Shown here: positions 44,801 through 53,385 of the stretch, piece after piece | Layout of the letters: each line of letters begins with the position of its first letter | Numbering within the stretch: the stretch's first letter is position 1 | Assembly: GCA_027488905.1 (NCBI GenBank) | Contig: JAIYAT010000039.1 | Coordinates: forward strand, 103,908 to 167,907 | Reading direction: 5' to 3' | DNA length: 64,000 bases | From: Bacteroidota bacterium | GTDB taxonomy: Bacteria > Bacteroidota > Bacteroidia > UKL13-3 | Position numbers and translations under genes: made by a program | Notes under the pieces: generated by a model | Databases searched by the model: none | What the model saw: the letters and a program-made list of their open reading frames with translations, nothing else | Told to the model about the DNA's origin: nothing

Positions 44801-45826
44801 TTGGCATTTGAACTAGAATTTATTGGTGAGTATGCATTTAAGCAAAGAATTAATGACTTGCTATTTGCATGGGAAAATGATTCTGATTTTGAGTTTAGCA
44901 CCTCTGGAAGTACTGGTGAACCAAAGCGGATTGTTTTCACAAAGCATCAGGTAATTAAAAGTATTGAATCAACCGTCAATAAATTAGATTTAAAAATGGG
45001 TCAAGAGCATATTTTGTTATGCCTTGACCCAAGTTTTATTGCGGGCGCTATGATGTTTTTAAGAGCATGTTATTTGGCCTGCCCAATAACTATTATTATG
45101 CCTTCAGCTAAGCTATGGATAAGTATTTCTCCTATTCATCCATATTCATTTGCTTCTTTTGTTCCGCTTCAAATTTCAAGTGATAGTTTTGATGAGCATA
45201 AGTTTGCGTTGATAAAAAATGTACTGATAGGTGGTGCTGCCATGAATGCTGAATTAAGAACTAAGGTGATTGGTAAAGGGAACAATGTCTTTCATACTTA
45301 TGGAATGACTGAAACGCTAACGCATATTGCCTTAATGGATTTGAATCGCTCGGAATGGTATGAAGTTTTGGAGGGTTACCGAGTAAGACAATCTGATGAA
45401 AACACACTAATTATTAGCACACCTTTTTTGAGTAGTGACCTTATAACAAATGACCTTGCAGAAATGAATGCAGAAGGATGCTTCAGGATTAATGGAAGAG
45501 TTGATTTCGTGATTAATTCAGGTGCATTTAAAGTAAGTCCGGAAAAGGTTGAACTAAAAATTTTTGAATGGGTAGAAATTAACAAAGAAGACTTTGGAAA
45601 TCTTTTGGTTTTTGGTAAACCTGATTTATATTTAGGCGAAGCAGTTTGCCTAGTAACTGAAAGAAAAATGAGTGATATAACATTTTCAAACCTTCAGGAT
45701 TATTTGCAACAACGCTTGCATAAATATGAGATACCCACTCAAAGAATGGTTTTAGATTCATTTTTGTTTACAAATTCAGGTAAATTGGCAAGAAAAGAAA
45801 TAATCAAATGCCTCATATTCAATTAA
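44801..45826 (+). CDS. menE: O-succinylbenzoate-CoA ligase-like AMP-binding enzyme
   Basis: Adenylate-forming ligase, here 341 residues, the short form typical of Bacteroidota MenE in menaquinone synthesis. The phosphate-binding loop is FSTSGSTGEPKRI (about residues 31-43), followed by HTYGMTETLTHIA (A5 motif) and INGRVDFVINSGAFKVSPE (A8 hinge). The frame opens with TTG at 44801; there is no in-frame ATG near the N-terminus. A TATTTTTG box overlaps the start, which would make the transcript nearly leaderless, so the exact start is uncertain. Other men genes are not in the window. Confidence 0.83.
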   Translation: MAFELEFIGEYAFKQRINDLLFAWENDSDFEFSTSGSTGEPKRIVFTKHQVIKSIESTVNKLDLKMGQEHILLCLDPSFIAGAMMFLRACYLACPITIIMPSAKLWISISPIHPYSFASFVPLQISSDSFDEHKFALIKNVLIGGAAMNAELRTKVIGKGNNVFHTYGMTETLTHIALMDLNRSEWYEVLEGYRVRQSDENTLIISTPFLSSDLITNDLAEMNAEGCFRINGRVDFVINSGAFKVSPEKVELKIFEWVEINKEDFGNLLVFGKPDLYLGEAVCLVTERKMSDITFSNLQDYLQQRLHKYEIPTQRMVLDSFLFTNSGKLARKEIIKCLIFN

Positions 45827-45858
45827 TTTGAAGCAATTCTTCAAGTTTCATAAAAACT

Positions 45859-45890
45859 TGATGCACAACTGAACTCTTTTTATAAATTCG
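45859..45890 (+). promoter_or_regulatory. Promoter of the DUF2795 gene
   Basis: TTG (45859-45861), 21 bases, TAAATTCG (45883-45890), 22 bases before the ATG at 45913. Confidence 0.55.
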
Positions 45891-45912
45891 CGTAAATATA
45901 AATTAGACAAGT

Positions 45913-46134
45913 ATGTATTGGACATTAGAATTAGCGTCTTACTTAGATGATGCTCCGTGGCCGGCAACAAAGGATGAATTAATAGATTATGCCATTAGAT
46001 CTGGTGCACCTTTAGAGGTTATAGAAAACCTACAGGAATTGGAAGACGATGGCGAACCTTTTGAGACAATTGAAGAAATTTGGCCAGATTATCCTACAAA
46101 TGAAGATTATTTTTATAACGAAGACGAGTTATAA
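45913..46134 (+). CDS. DUF2795 family protein
   Basis: 73-residue acidic protein of the DUF2795 family (LASYLDDAPWPATKDELIDYA, then GAPLEVIENLQELEDDGEPF). Small soluble helical protein found widely in Bacteroidota; function unknown. It has its own promoter. Its last six bases overlap the end of the convergent Fic-like gene. Confidence 0.88.
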   Translation: MYWTLELASYLDDAPWPATKDELIDYAIRSGAPLEVIENLQELEDDGEPFETIEEIWPDYPTNEDYFYNEDEL

Positions 46135-47301
46135 GTAATATTCGCTTGTTGAAGTAATTTCATCATTACTATTTCTTAAGAAATCCGCTTGGAAGTTTTC
46201 CAAATGCGGATTTCTTTTTTCTTGAAGGTTTATGCAGTATCTAAGTCCAGCACCCGCTCCAATAGATTTTACCAAACCCATATCCATTAATGTTTGAAAA
46301 TCGCGTTGAATGGTTTTTCTATTGCAATCAAATTCGTTTACTAATTCTTTTGTAGAAATAAACCCCCGATGTTGGATAATATACATGATGAGTTTCTGTC
46401 TTTTATTAAGAATTGAATCATCTATCTCTTTAAGTTTATAGCCTCTTTCGAAGACATAGTTCATGATGTTTTTTTGCCTAGCATTTAATTTATCAAAGGC
46501 AATTTGTTTCCTGAAATAGGATTTTAGTAGGTCTTTAATTCTATTAATTTGTGAAAGATGGAGTTGTAATCCAAAAGCTAGTTGTTTGTTTAAGACATTA
46601 ATTTCTCCTACGATAGAGCGGTTGATTATTTCTTCATATTCCAACTTGTTTAAATAGAGTTCATGTTCTAAACTTAAGAGCCCTTCTAGGTCCATTTGCT
46701 TTTTTTGGAGCCAAAACTGTTGAAATAAGGAGGCCAATTTATTTGCACCTTCATTAATTAAAGGTATTGAGCGAAGTCTAAAATGAAGAATCCAACTTTG
46801 AACAATGGGATGAAATTCACTATCTAAGTTTAGAAAATCGAATAAGCTTTCTAACTCAATTTCACTTTCTGAGTTTAGCTGATTAGGTGCTTCTGAATTT
46901 GTATTATTGAAGTAGTTTTTTTCTTCAAACTCAAAGTTGGAGTTGCTAGAAATGATTTGAATTACATCTTTGATTAAGCTGATACTTAAAGGCTGATGAA
47001 CTTGTTGAGATAAATAGTGCTCTGCTTGATAATATTGTTCAATCGCTTTTTCGGCAAGGGTAGTTCCTTTAAGATTTTTGTTTATTAAATATTTAACAAT
47101 TTTTATTTCAATTAAGTTATTGTCTAAAGCGTTTGCATAATAGGTTCTAAGGATAGCTGAATTTGTCTTTTCAATATTTTTGATATTCGTTGGTAAGTCT
47201 ATAAAGTTGAAAATTTTGCATAGTTCAGCATATTCTTGCTCACAGTTTTCGAATGATTTATCTATTGAAATTATGGGTTCGTATTTATTTATGAGTATCA
47301 T
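46129..47301 (-). CDS. Fic-like protein lacking the catalytic motif, fused to a winged HTH
   Basis: 390 residues from the ATG at 47301 (a TTG at 47352 would add 17). The N-terminal half is helical, like the N-terminal part of Fic proteins. Near residues 164-192 of this frame the segment HPIVQSWILHFRLRSIPLIN then EGANKL aligns with the Fic core, normally HPFxxGNGR, but the His, Phe and GNGR residues are replaced. A C-terminal winged HTH follows (ISTKELVNEFDCNRKTIQRDF), as in DeoR-type regulators. Fic-HTH fusions are common in Bacteroidota; this one appears to be AMP-transfer-dead and may act only as a regulator. Confidence 0.7.
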   Translation of the reverse strand: MILINKYEPIISIDKSFENCEQEYAELCKIFNFIDLPTNIKNIEKTNSAILRTYYANALDNNLIEIKIVKYLINKNLKGTTLAEKAIEQYYQAEHYLSQQVHQPLSISLIKDVIQIISSNSNFEFEEKNYFNNTNSEAPNQLNSESEIELESLFDFLNLDSEFHPIVQSWILHFRLRSIPLINEGANKLASLFQQFWLQKKQMDLEGLLSLEHELYLNKLEYEEIINRSIVGEINVLNKQLAFGLQLHLSQINRIKDLLKSYFRKQIAFDKLNARQKNIMNYVFERGYKLKEIDDSILNKRQKLIMYIIQHRGFISTKELVNEFDCNRKTIQRDFQTLMDMGLVKSIGAGAGLRYCINLQEKRNPHLENFQADFLRNSNDEITSTSEYYL

Positions 47302-47396
47302 CAAATACGAAACTAAAGTCTTTTCACATTGGCTTAACAATAGGGTTTCCAACGTAATTGGTGGATTTCGTGATTTTGAAATCGAAAGGCTATTAA

Positions 47397-47438
47397 AAAA
47401 GCTCTTAACCCTTTATTTAATAAGGGTTAAGAGCTTTT
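47397..47438 (-). terminator. Long perfect palindrome, terminator of the glycosyltransferase operon
   Basis: A 17-base perfect stem (arms 47397-47413 and 47422-47438; core AGCTCTTAACCC) with an eight-base loop, flanked by A and T runs. On the reverse strand it lies 42 bases after the stop at 47480. Confidence 0.88.
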
Positions 47439-47479
47439 AGTAAAAATAGACAAGTCTAATAATTATTGTGAATAAGAGG

Positions 47480-50395
47480 TTATGAACCGCCAAGAGCCCT
47501 GTATCTTTTTATACATTCTTCTGCTGCCGCATTGTTTCCTTGTTTTTGAAATACTTGCGCTAGTTCTCCCCAAGCTTGCAAGAAATTTGGGTTCATACCT
47601 AAAGCATATTGATAGTTTTCTGCGGCTAGGTTAAGGTTACTTGTAGCTGCATAGGCTTTACCTAAATAATAAAATACTTCTGGAATTGAAGTATTATGTT
47701 TTTTAGCCATTTCCAAACATCTAATGCCATTAGTATAGTCATTCAAGTTTAAATAGGCTAAAGCTGCATAATACCAGCTTTCAACTACATTTTCTTTTAA
47801 GTCTGTGCTCTTTTTGAAGGTTTCTGTAGCTTTTTGAAATTCTTTTCGATTAAAATATACTAAACCTAAATTGCTATAGGCTGTAAAGTTTTCTGGATAT
47901 ATTTCAATGGCTTTTAGTAAGGTTTTTTCTGCACTATCCATTTGAGAAGTATTGATTAATGAGAAACCCAACATCCGCCAAGCCTCTTCATCTTTTGGTG
48001 CATATCTTACAGCATCATTAAAGTACCAAATTGCAGAATCAAAATTAGAGTTATCAACCGCCTTGTAACCTCTTGGCATACTCCAATTAGCTCTTTTAAC
48101 TACAGCGGCTAATGGAATTCCATCTGCTTCAACTGTGTAAACTGTGCCCGCTGGAGGAAATGACCCATTTAGTAATTCGTTTTTTGAAAAGGTACGTGTT
48201 GTTAAAATTAAGTAATCCCAAGCAAGTTTTTGTTCTTCCATTTCTCTGGTCCATACAAAATTTAAGTTAGGATTAATCTGGTGGGCCCAATAAGCAGCAG
48301 TTGTAGTTTCGTTGTTAATTCCAACAATCAAAGAGTCTGTTGGATGTTGTTTGGCAATCCATTCTGCAGCTTCTCTGCAAGAGTTTGAATAATAATCTGT
48401 TTCATAAGTGCCATAAGCACCTTTTAATCCGCCTACAAACTCATTAAAATAAACATATTGGTTTGGGTGGTTTTGTATGATCCAAATAGAAGGTTTTGCA
48501 AACAATGCAAGAAGAATAAATGAGGTACTTAGTGCTATGGCCTTTTTTTGACTTAATAAATAATCCCAAAAAATTGCTGCTAAACTTACTCCAAATGGAA
48601 GAACGAAAAGGTAATGTCTCCATCCATTGTAGTAATTTAAATTGCTATATTCTGCATAAAGAATTGGGAAAAGCAGCATAAAAAGCAAGATTAGGTATGA
48701 ACCAATCCCTATTTTATTCTTCAAAGGAAGGTAAAGCAAAACACTTGCAACAACACCTAAAATTAGATATATTGGATTTCCCATGCCTAAGAATTTGAAA
48801 ACATAATACCATGGCGCGCTAGTGATCATGTACATTCTTTTTCCTTCAAATAGTTCCACATTGTTGGTGTAAAATGCATTTTCTGAGGCTTTTTTGAAGG
48901 CAAGTATTGGGTGTTCCAGAGGATTATCTAAGGCATAAGGCCAAATTAAAATTCCAAGGATATAGCCAATCACTCCAACAATTAGAAATATCTTGGCGTA
49001 TGGGAAAATTAGTTTCATGGGATTTGAACCCTTTTGTTTAAATAGGGTTATCCAATGAATAGCTAGGAATAATCCAAAATAGGCCAAAATAAGCAAGGCT
49101 CCTACGCGTGAGGCTAATCCAATTCCAATTCCAACCGCGAGCCATAATAAATTTCTATAAAGGGGTTGCGGCAGGCTTCTCACAACTTTTATCATAAAAT
49201 AGCCTGCAAATGCAAATCCAGTGGCAAATGGAATGTCAGTTGGGTTATTCATGCTATTGCCCATCCATCCTGGGTTAAAAAACATAAAAAGCAAGGCAAG
49301 TAATCCAGCTCGCCAACCTGCTAATTCAAATGCAATCAAAGAGGTAAATACAAGTCCAATTAATCCATATAAACTATTGATGAAATGCCTTGTTTCGTAA
49401 ACCCCAGTGCCAAAAGTATTGTAGGTAAATGCTGCAATTGTATTTAGTTGTTCTCCATAAAATCTATAAGCTTGGCGAATATATTCTCCTCCATTTGCGG
49501 GTTCGGCTAAAGCTGCTGTGTCCTCTCCAAATGTTGTTAAATATTTATAGGCAAGCTGGGAATAATCGTTGTGTGCTTTTTCATCCCAAGTACTTCCAAA
49601 ATCCTGAGAAAGAATTGGCATGGCAAAACTTATTAGGATAAAGAAAACAAAATAAAGCATCCTGTATAGCGGATGGTTACCTGAACCTAATTTTTGGTCT
49701 GTAAGTTTAAATTGTAATTTGGCATCGGTGATAAAGTAATTCCATCTTAAAGAAAAAAAGCTTGGAATTAGGTTGAACCAATTGTTACTTGGTTTATTTT
49801 CGAGGTTGTTGATTGCAAATTCTTGAGATTTAACTTTATAGGATGACGCTAAATTTAGTAATTGAAGGAAATTATTTGCTGCTACTAAGTCGCTTGAAAG
49901 TTTTTGACTTAGCCATTGTGTATTGGCTGCAATAATTCCTGAATTGCAATCAGAACCTTTAATAGAGGTAAAGATTCTTGTAAGACTATTGTATATCTTA
50001 TCTGCAATGGGAATTTTAACTTTGCTTCCTTTTGTGGTAAGTTGGAATGAACCAATAGAAAGAGATTGCAGGTTTAGTAATTTCTTTTGGGTTTGAATTT
50101 GCTGAGAAATATTTCCTAAAGTTCCTACTGTATTCCAAAAACATACAGATAAGCTGCCTGAGGCATTCTGAAGTGCAGATGAAAAGTTTCCTGAGGCTGT
50201 TATTGCATTATCCCAGGTTTGGATGATTATTTTGGGATTATTGGAAGACTTATTGGAGGAAGTAAGGCAAATCACTTCTAGGTCTTGCTTTGTTTTTGAA
50301 ACAAAGCCTTCAAGACTTTCCCACCAACTTTCATTGGCATTTCTGGCATCAATACAGTAAGAGATTCTATTATCAGAAAGTTGTTTGTTTTCCAT
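47480..50395 (-). CDS. Fusion: degenerate GT2-like domain, GT-C membrane transferase, TPR tail
   Basis: 971 residues in three parts. Residues 1 to about 220 look like a GT2 domain (ISYCIDARNANESWWESLEG start) with the Asp motifs lost. About 235-660 has 10 or more membrane segments with an acidic motif in the first loop (GSTWDEKAHNDYSQLAYKY), as in ArnT/GT39-type GT-C enzymes using polyprenyl-phosphate sugars. From about 785 to the end are TPR repeats (YSNLGLVYFNRKEFQKATETF). It is the last gene of a GT2-methyltransferase-fusion operon and ends at a strong palindromic terminator. It may glycosylate or extend a lipid-linked or protein acceptor; the substrate is unknown. Confidence 0.8.
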   Translation of the reverse strand: MENKQLSDNRISYCIDARNANESWWESLEGFVSKTKQDLEVICLTSSNKSSNNPKIIIQTWDNAITASGNFSSALQNASGSLSVCFWNTVGTLGNISQQIQTQKKLLNLQSLSIGSFQLTTKGSKVKIPIADKIYNSLTRIFTSIKGSDCNSGIIAANTQWLSQKLSSDLVAANNFLQLLNLASSYKVKSQEFAINNLENKPSNNWFNLIPSFFSLRWNYFITDAKLQFKLTDQKLGSGNHPLYRMLYFVFFILISFAMPILSQDFGSTWDEKAHNDYSQLAYKYLTTFGEDTAALAEPANGGEYIRQAYRFYGEQLNTIAAFTYNTFGTGVYETRHFINSLYGLIGLVFTSLIAFELAGWRAGLLALLFMFFNPGWMGNSMNNPTDIPFATGFAFAGYFMIKVVRSLPQPLYRNLLWLAVGIGIGLASRVGALLILAYFGLFLAIHWITLFKQKGSNPMKLIFPYAKIFLIVGVIGYILGILIWPYALDNPLEHPILAFKKASENAFYTNNVELFEGKRMYMITSAPWYYVFKFLGMGNPIYLILGVVASVLLYLPLKNKIGIGSYLILLFMLLFPILYAEYSNLNYYNGWRHYLFVLPFGVSLAAIFWDYLLSQKKAIALSTSFILLALFAKPSIWIIQNHPNQYVYFNEFVGGLKGAYGTYETDYYSNSCREAAEWIAKQHPTDSLIVGINNETTTAAYWAHQINPNLNFVWTREMEEQKLAWDYLILTTRTFSKNELLNGSFPPAGTVYTVEADGIPLAAVVKRANWSMPRGYKAVDNSNFDSAIWYFNDAVRYAPKDEEAWRMLGFSLINTSQMDSAEKTLLKAIEIYPENFTAYSNLGLVYFNRKEFQKATETFKKSTDLKENVVESWYYAALAYLNLNDYTNGIRCLEMAKKHNTSIPEVFYYLGKAYAATSNLNLAAENYQYALGMNPNFLQAWGELAQVFQKQGNNAAAEECIKRYRALGGS

Positions 50396-50397
50396 AT

Positions 50398-50949
50398 TTA
50401 TCCAATTTTTTCAAAAACAAAAAGGTTATTAAGTCCTAGTTGGAAGTGTGATTTATGAATTAGTTTGAACCTAGGTTCACTAAAAATTTGAGGTGTATGT
50501 TTAGGTTCAAAGCCAAAGTGCTCTTCTAAACTCATTCCATCAATTAGTCTTAGTTTAGTTAGAATAGCCAAGATTATATCTACTTGTGGGGATGGCACTG
50601 TAATGATAAGTTTGCCTTTAGCCTTTAAGAAATGGTGACAATTTTTGGCTAAAGCTTCTTGTTGGGAAGTTGGTATATGCTCGAGCACTGCAAGCAAGGT
50701 AATTGCATCAAAATTCTCTTCTTTTGGGCAGGCTTCTGGAAAGTATCCAGGATAAAGGATATAATTATCTTTTTTAATAATTTCTTTCAAGGTTGGGTCA
50801 ACCCCAATTCCTTTGCTTATAAAACCTTGCCAAGCCTCAAACATTACACCATCAACAGAGCCTATGTCTAAAACAGAATCATTTTTTTGAATGAATTTTT
50901 TGGCTTTAGTTATTCTTACTCGTTGAAGGTATTTATCAATCGCTTTCAT
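50398..50949 (-). CDS. Class I SAM-dependent methyltransferase
   Basis: 183 residues. Motif I is SVLDIGSVDGVMFEAW, the acidic loop is GIGVDPT, and motif IV is DAITLLAVLEHIP. The C-terminus is typical of Methyltransf_11/23 proteins. It overlaps the upstream GT2 stop by one base, and the GT-C fusion starts two bases after its stop, so all three are coupled. It may modify a sugar or lipid made by the neighbours. Confidence 0.88.
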   Translation of the reverse strand: MKAIDKYLQRVRITKAKKFIQKNDSVLDIGSVDGVMFEAWQGFISKGIGVDPTLKEIIKKDNYILYPGYFPEACPKEENFDAITLLAVLEHIPTSQQEALAKNCHHFLKAKGKLIITVPSPQVDIILAILTKLRLIDGMSLEEHFGFEPKHTPQIFSEPRFKLIHKSHFQLGLNNLFVFEKIG

Positions 50950-52118
50950 TATTTCTTATTCACGGTTAAAACACTTAGGAAAAAACTTGAAAAGACAGTC
51001 TGTAGTCCCACGATTATAGCAACCACACTTGGGATTACAATTCTTAAAATTTTTGAATATTCGAGTTGACCAAAATTTGATTCTTCCCAAATGTAAAGAG
51101 AGAAAAAGGTTCCGGCTAATCCTACAAAGAAAATAAGCAAACCTAGGATCAAACCGCTTTCTAATGAAATTAAATCAAATGCTTTTGACAAGGAATCTTT
51201 TTTAGGTAAAAAGCCAGATTCTACGGCGTAAGCCCTAGTAAATATGCCAAAACTTACAGCTTGATAGCCAACAATTATAAATGCACCTGCATAAAGAAGT
51301 GTATTTGTATCGAAATAGATTTGCTTAAACAAACCCATAGGCCCAGGAATAATAAGTAGCATCAGCAGTAGGCCAATTAACATCAATGTGATTCCAGGGT
51401 AAAGGAACAACCATCTTGGGCTGTAAATTAAAAGAAAGCGCAAATGTCTCCAGCCGTCGCGCCAAGTTCTAAGGTGTGGCGGTCTGCTGCGACCATCTTT
51501 ACTAAGAATTGTTGGAACTTCGGTAATTTTTAATTTGTTTAAGGTTGATTTAACAACCATTTCAGAGGCAAATTCCATCCCAGTAGTTTTTAAATCAAGC
51601 ACACTTACTAGGTCTTGTCTAAACCCTCTTAAACCGCAATGAAAGTCTTTAACAGGACAATTAAAGAAGAGCCTGCCTACAAAAGATAATACTGGATTTC
51701 CTAAATATCGATGAAGAAAGGGCATTGCTCCAGGCATAATTCCACCTTTAAAACGATTGCCCATAACCAAATCATAACCATTTCTTAACTCTTGTATAAA
51801 TAGGTCTAGTTTCCCAAAATCATAAGAATCATCACTATCTCCCATGATAACATACGTTCCATTAGCAGCTTCAATGGCGCCCATTAAGGCAGCCCCATAA
51901 CCTTTTCTAGGAACATCAATTACCCTTGCACCAAGAGAAACTGCAATTTGTTGAGAACCATCAGTGCTCCCGTTGTCGCCTATGATTACTTCGCCTGATA
52001 CCTTGTTTTCTTTAAGCCAAGATTTTGCCTTATTAATACAAGTAGCCAAGGTTTCGGCTTCATTAAGACAAGGCATAATAATGCTTAACTCAATATTTTT
52101 TTGTGTATCCTGATTCAT
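50949..52118 (-). CDS. Membrane glycosyltransferase family 2 (dolichol-phosphate-sugar synthase-like)
   Basis: 389 residues. The GT-A domain shows LSIIMPCLNEAETLATCI, IIGDNGSTDGS, and the metal site MGDSDDSYDF. Four membrane segments follow (about 230-385), as in DPM1/GtrB-type enzymes that make polyprenyl-phosphate-linked sugars. Such a product would be the donor needed by the GT-C domain encoded two genes downstream. It heads the operon. A TATTTTCG -7 box lies at 52135-52128 on the reverse strand. Confidence 0.9.
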   Translation of the reverse strand: MNQDTQKNIELSIIMPCLNEAETLATCINKAKSWLKENKVSGEVIIGDNGSTDGSQQIAVSLGARVIDVPRKGYGAALMGAIEAANGTYVIMGDSDDSYDFGKLDLFIQELRNGYDLVMGNRFKGGIMPGAMPFLHRYLGNPVLSFVGRLFFNCPVKDFHCGLRGFRQDLVSVLDLKTTGMEFASEMVVKSTLNKLKITEVPTILSKDGRSRPPHLRTWRDGWRHLRFLLIYSPRWLFLYPGITLMLIGLLLMLLIIPGPMGLFKQIYFDTNTLLYAGAFIIVGYQAVSFGIFTRAYAVESGFLPKKDSLSKAFDLISLESGLILGLLIFFVGLAGTFFSLYIWEESNFGQLEYSKILRIVIPSVVAIIVGLQTVFSSFFLSVLTVNKK

Positions 52119-52162
52119 GTGATATTGCGAAAATAAGGATTCAATTGAATTCTCTAAATTGC

Positions 52163-53335
52163 TTAGCCTCTGTTTTTTTCAAAATTATCAATTACATCTG
52201 CTAAAGTTATTCTTAACGTATCTAGATTTATTTTTTTGGAGGCACTTACAAACAGCGTAGGATTGCTATCTTTTGCCATCCAAGACTTTTTTAGTAGTTC
52301 TAGGTACTCCTCAGAACTTTCTATGGTTTCGTCTTCAAAAAAGAGGGGTTTCTTTAGGTTGTCAATTTTGTTAAAAACCAAAATTACTTTCTTATTTGAG
52401 GCTCCAATTTCTTTAAGAGTTTCATTTACAACATTTATTTGGTCTTCAAAATTTGGGTGACTGATATCCACAACATGTAATAGAATATCTGCTTCTCTAA
52501 TTTCGTCCAAAGTTGATTTGAAGCATTCTACCAATTGGTGTGGTAATTTCCTAATAAACCCAACTGTGTCGCTCAGTAAAAAGGTTTTTCCTGGCCAATC
52601 TACTTTTCTAACCGTTGAATCGAGGGTTGCGAAAAGCTTATCCTCGGCAAAAACATTGGTTTTAGCAATCGTATTCATTAAGGTTGATTTTCCTACATTG
52701 GTATATCCAACCAATGAAACCCTAACTTTGGAATCTCTGGTTTTCCTCTGAGTCTCTGCTTGTTTGTCTATTATCGCCAGCTTTGCCTTAAGTTTTGTAA
52801 TTGTTGTTCTGAGTATCCTTCGATCGGTCTCAATTTCTGTTTCACCTGGACCTTTCATTCCAATCCCACCTTTTTGTTTGCTAAGGTGGGTCCACATGCG
52901 GGTTAGTCTTGGCAGTAAGTATTGAGCTTGAGCCAGTTCTACTTGAAACCTAGCCTGAGCAGTTCTGGCTCTTGAGGCAAAAATATCTAGAATTAAATTG
53001 CTGCGGTCTAGAATTTTACATTTAAGCTCTTGTTCCAAATTTCGAATTTGAGATGGACTAAGTTCATCATCGAAAAAGACAATATCAATTTCATTTGCTG
53101 TAATATACTCACCAATTTCTTGCAATTTCCCGGCTCCAATAAAAGTTCTTGGATTTGGATAATTAAGTCTTTGTAGAAAGCGCTTTTTAACAATCGCTCC
53201 AGCAGTTAAGGCTAAAAATTCAAGCTCATCAAGGTATTCCTCTGCTTGTTCCACTCTTAAATTTTGGGTTATTATACCCACCATTATCGCAGTTTCTTCT
53301 TTTTTGCTCGTATCAAAAATTTGTTTTTTTGTCAT
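52163..53335 (-). CDS. hflX: Ribosome-associated GTPase HflX
   Basis: 390 residues. It has the HflX N-terminal domain (NPRTFIGAGKLQEIGEYI), the glycine-rich linker KQKGGIGMKGPGETEIETD, and the G domain with VSLVGYTNVGKSTLMN (G1), LLSDTVGFIRKLPHQLV (G3) and VFNKID (G4). It splits or rescues stalled ribosomes. Its -7 box is TATTTTCG (53355-53348 reverse strand), giving a very short leader. Confidence 0.95.
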   Translation of the reverse strand: MTKKQIFDTSKKEETAIMVGIITQNLRVEQAEEYLDELEFLALTAGAIVKKRFLQRLNYPNPRTFIGAGKLQEIGEYITANEIDIVFFDDELSPSQIRNLEQELKCKILDRSNLILDIFASRARTAQARFQVELAQAQYLLPRLTRMWTHLSKQKGGIGMKGPGETEIETDRRILRTTITKLKAKLAIIDKQAETQRKTRDSKVRVSLVGYTNVGKSTLMNTIAKTNVFAEDKLFATLDSTVRKVDWPGKTFLLSDTVGFIRKLPHQLVECFKSTLDEIREADILLHVVDISHPNFEDQINVVNETLKEIGASNKKVILVFNKIDNLKKPLFFEDETIESSEEYLELLKKSWMAKDSNPTLFVSASKKINLDTLRITLADVIDNFEKNRG

Positions 53336-53367
53336 AAGAAATTCAAGCGAAAATAGTTCATATCAGG

Positions 53368-53375
53368 TATCTTCG
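53368..53375 (+). promoter_or_regulatory. -7 box candidate for the secreted protein gene
   Basis: TATCTTCG 11 bases before the ATG at 53386, in the divergent gap next to the hflX promoter. No clear -33 TTG. Confidence 0.35.
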
Positions 53376-53385
53376 CCTACTAATT

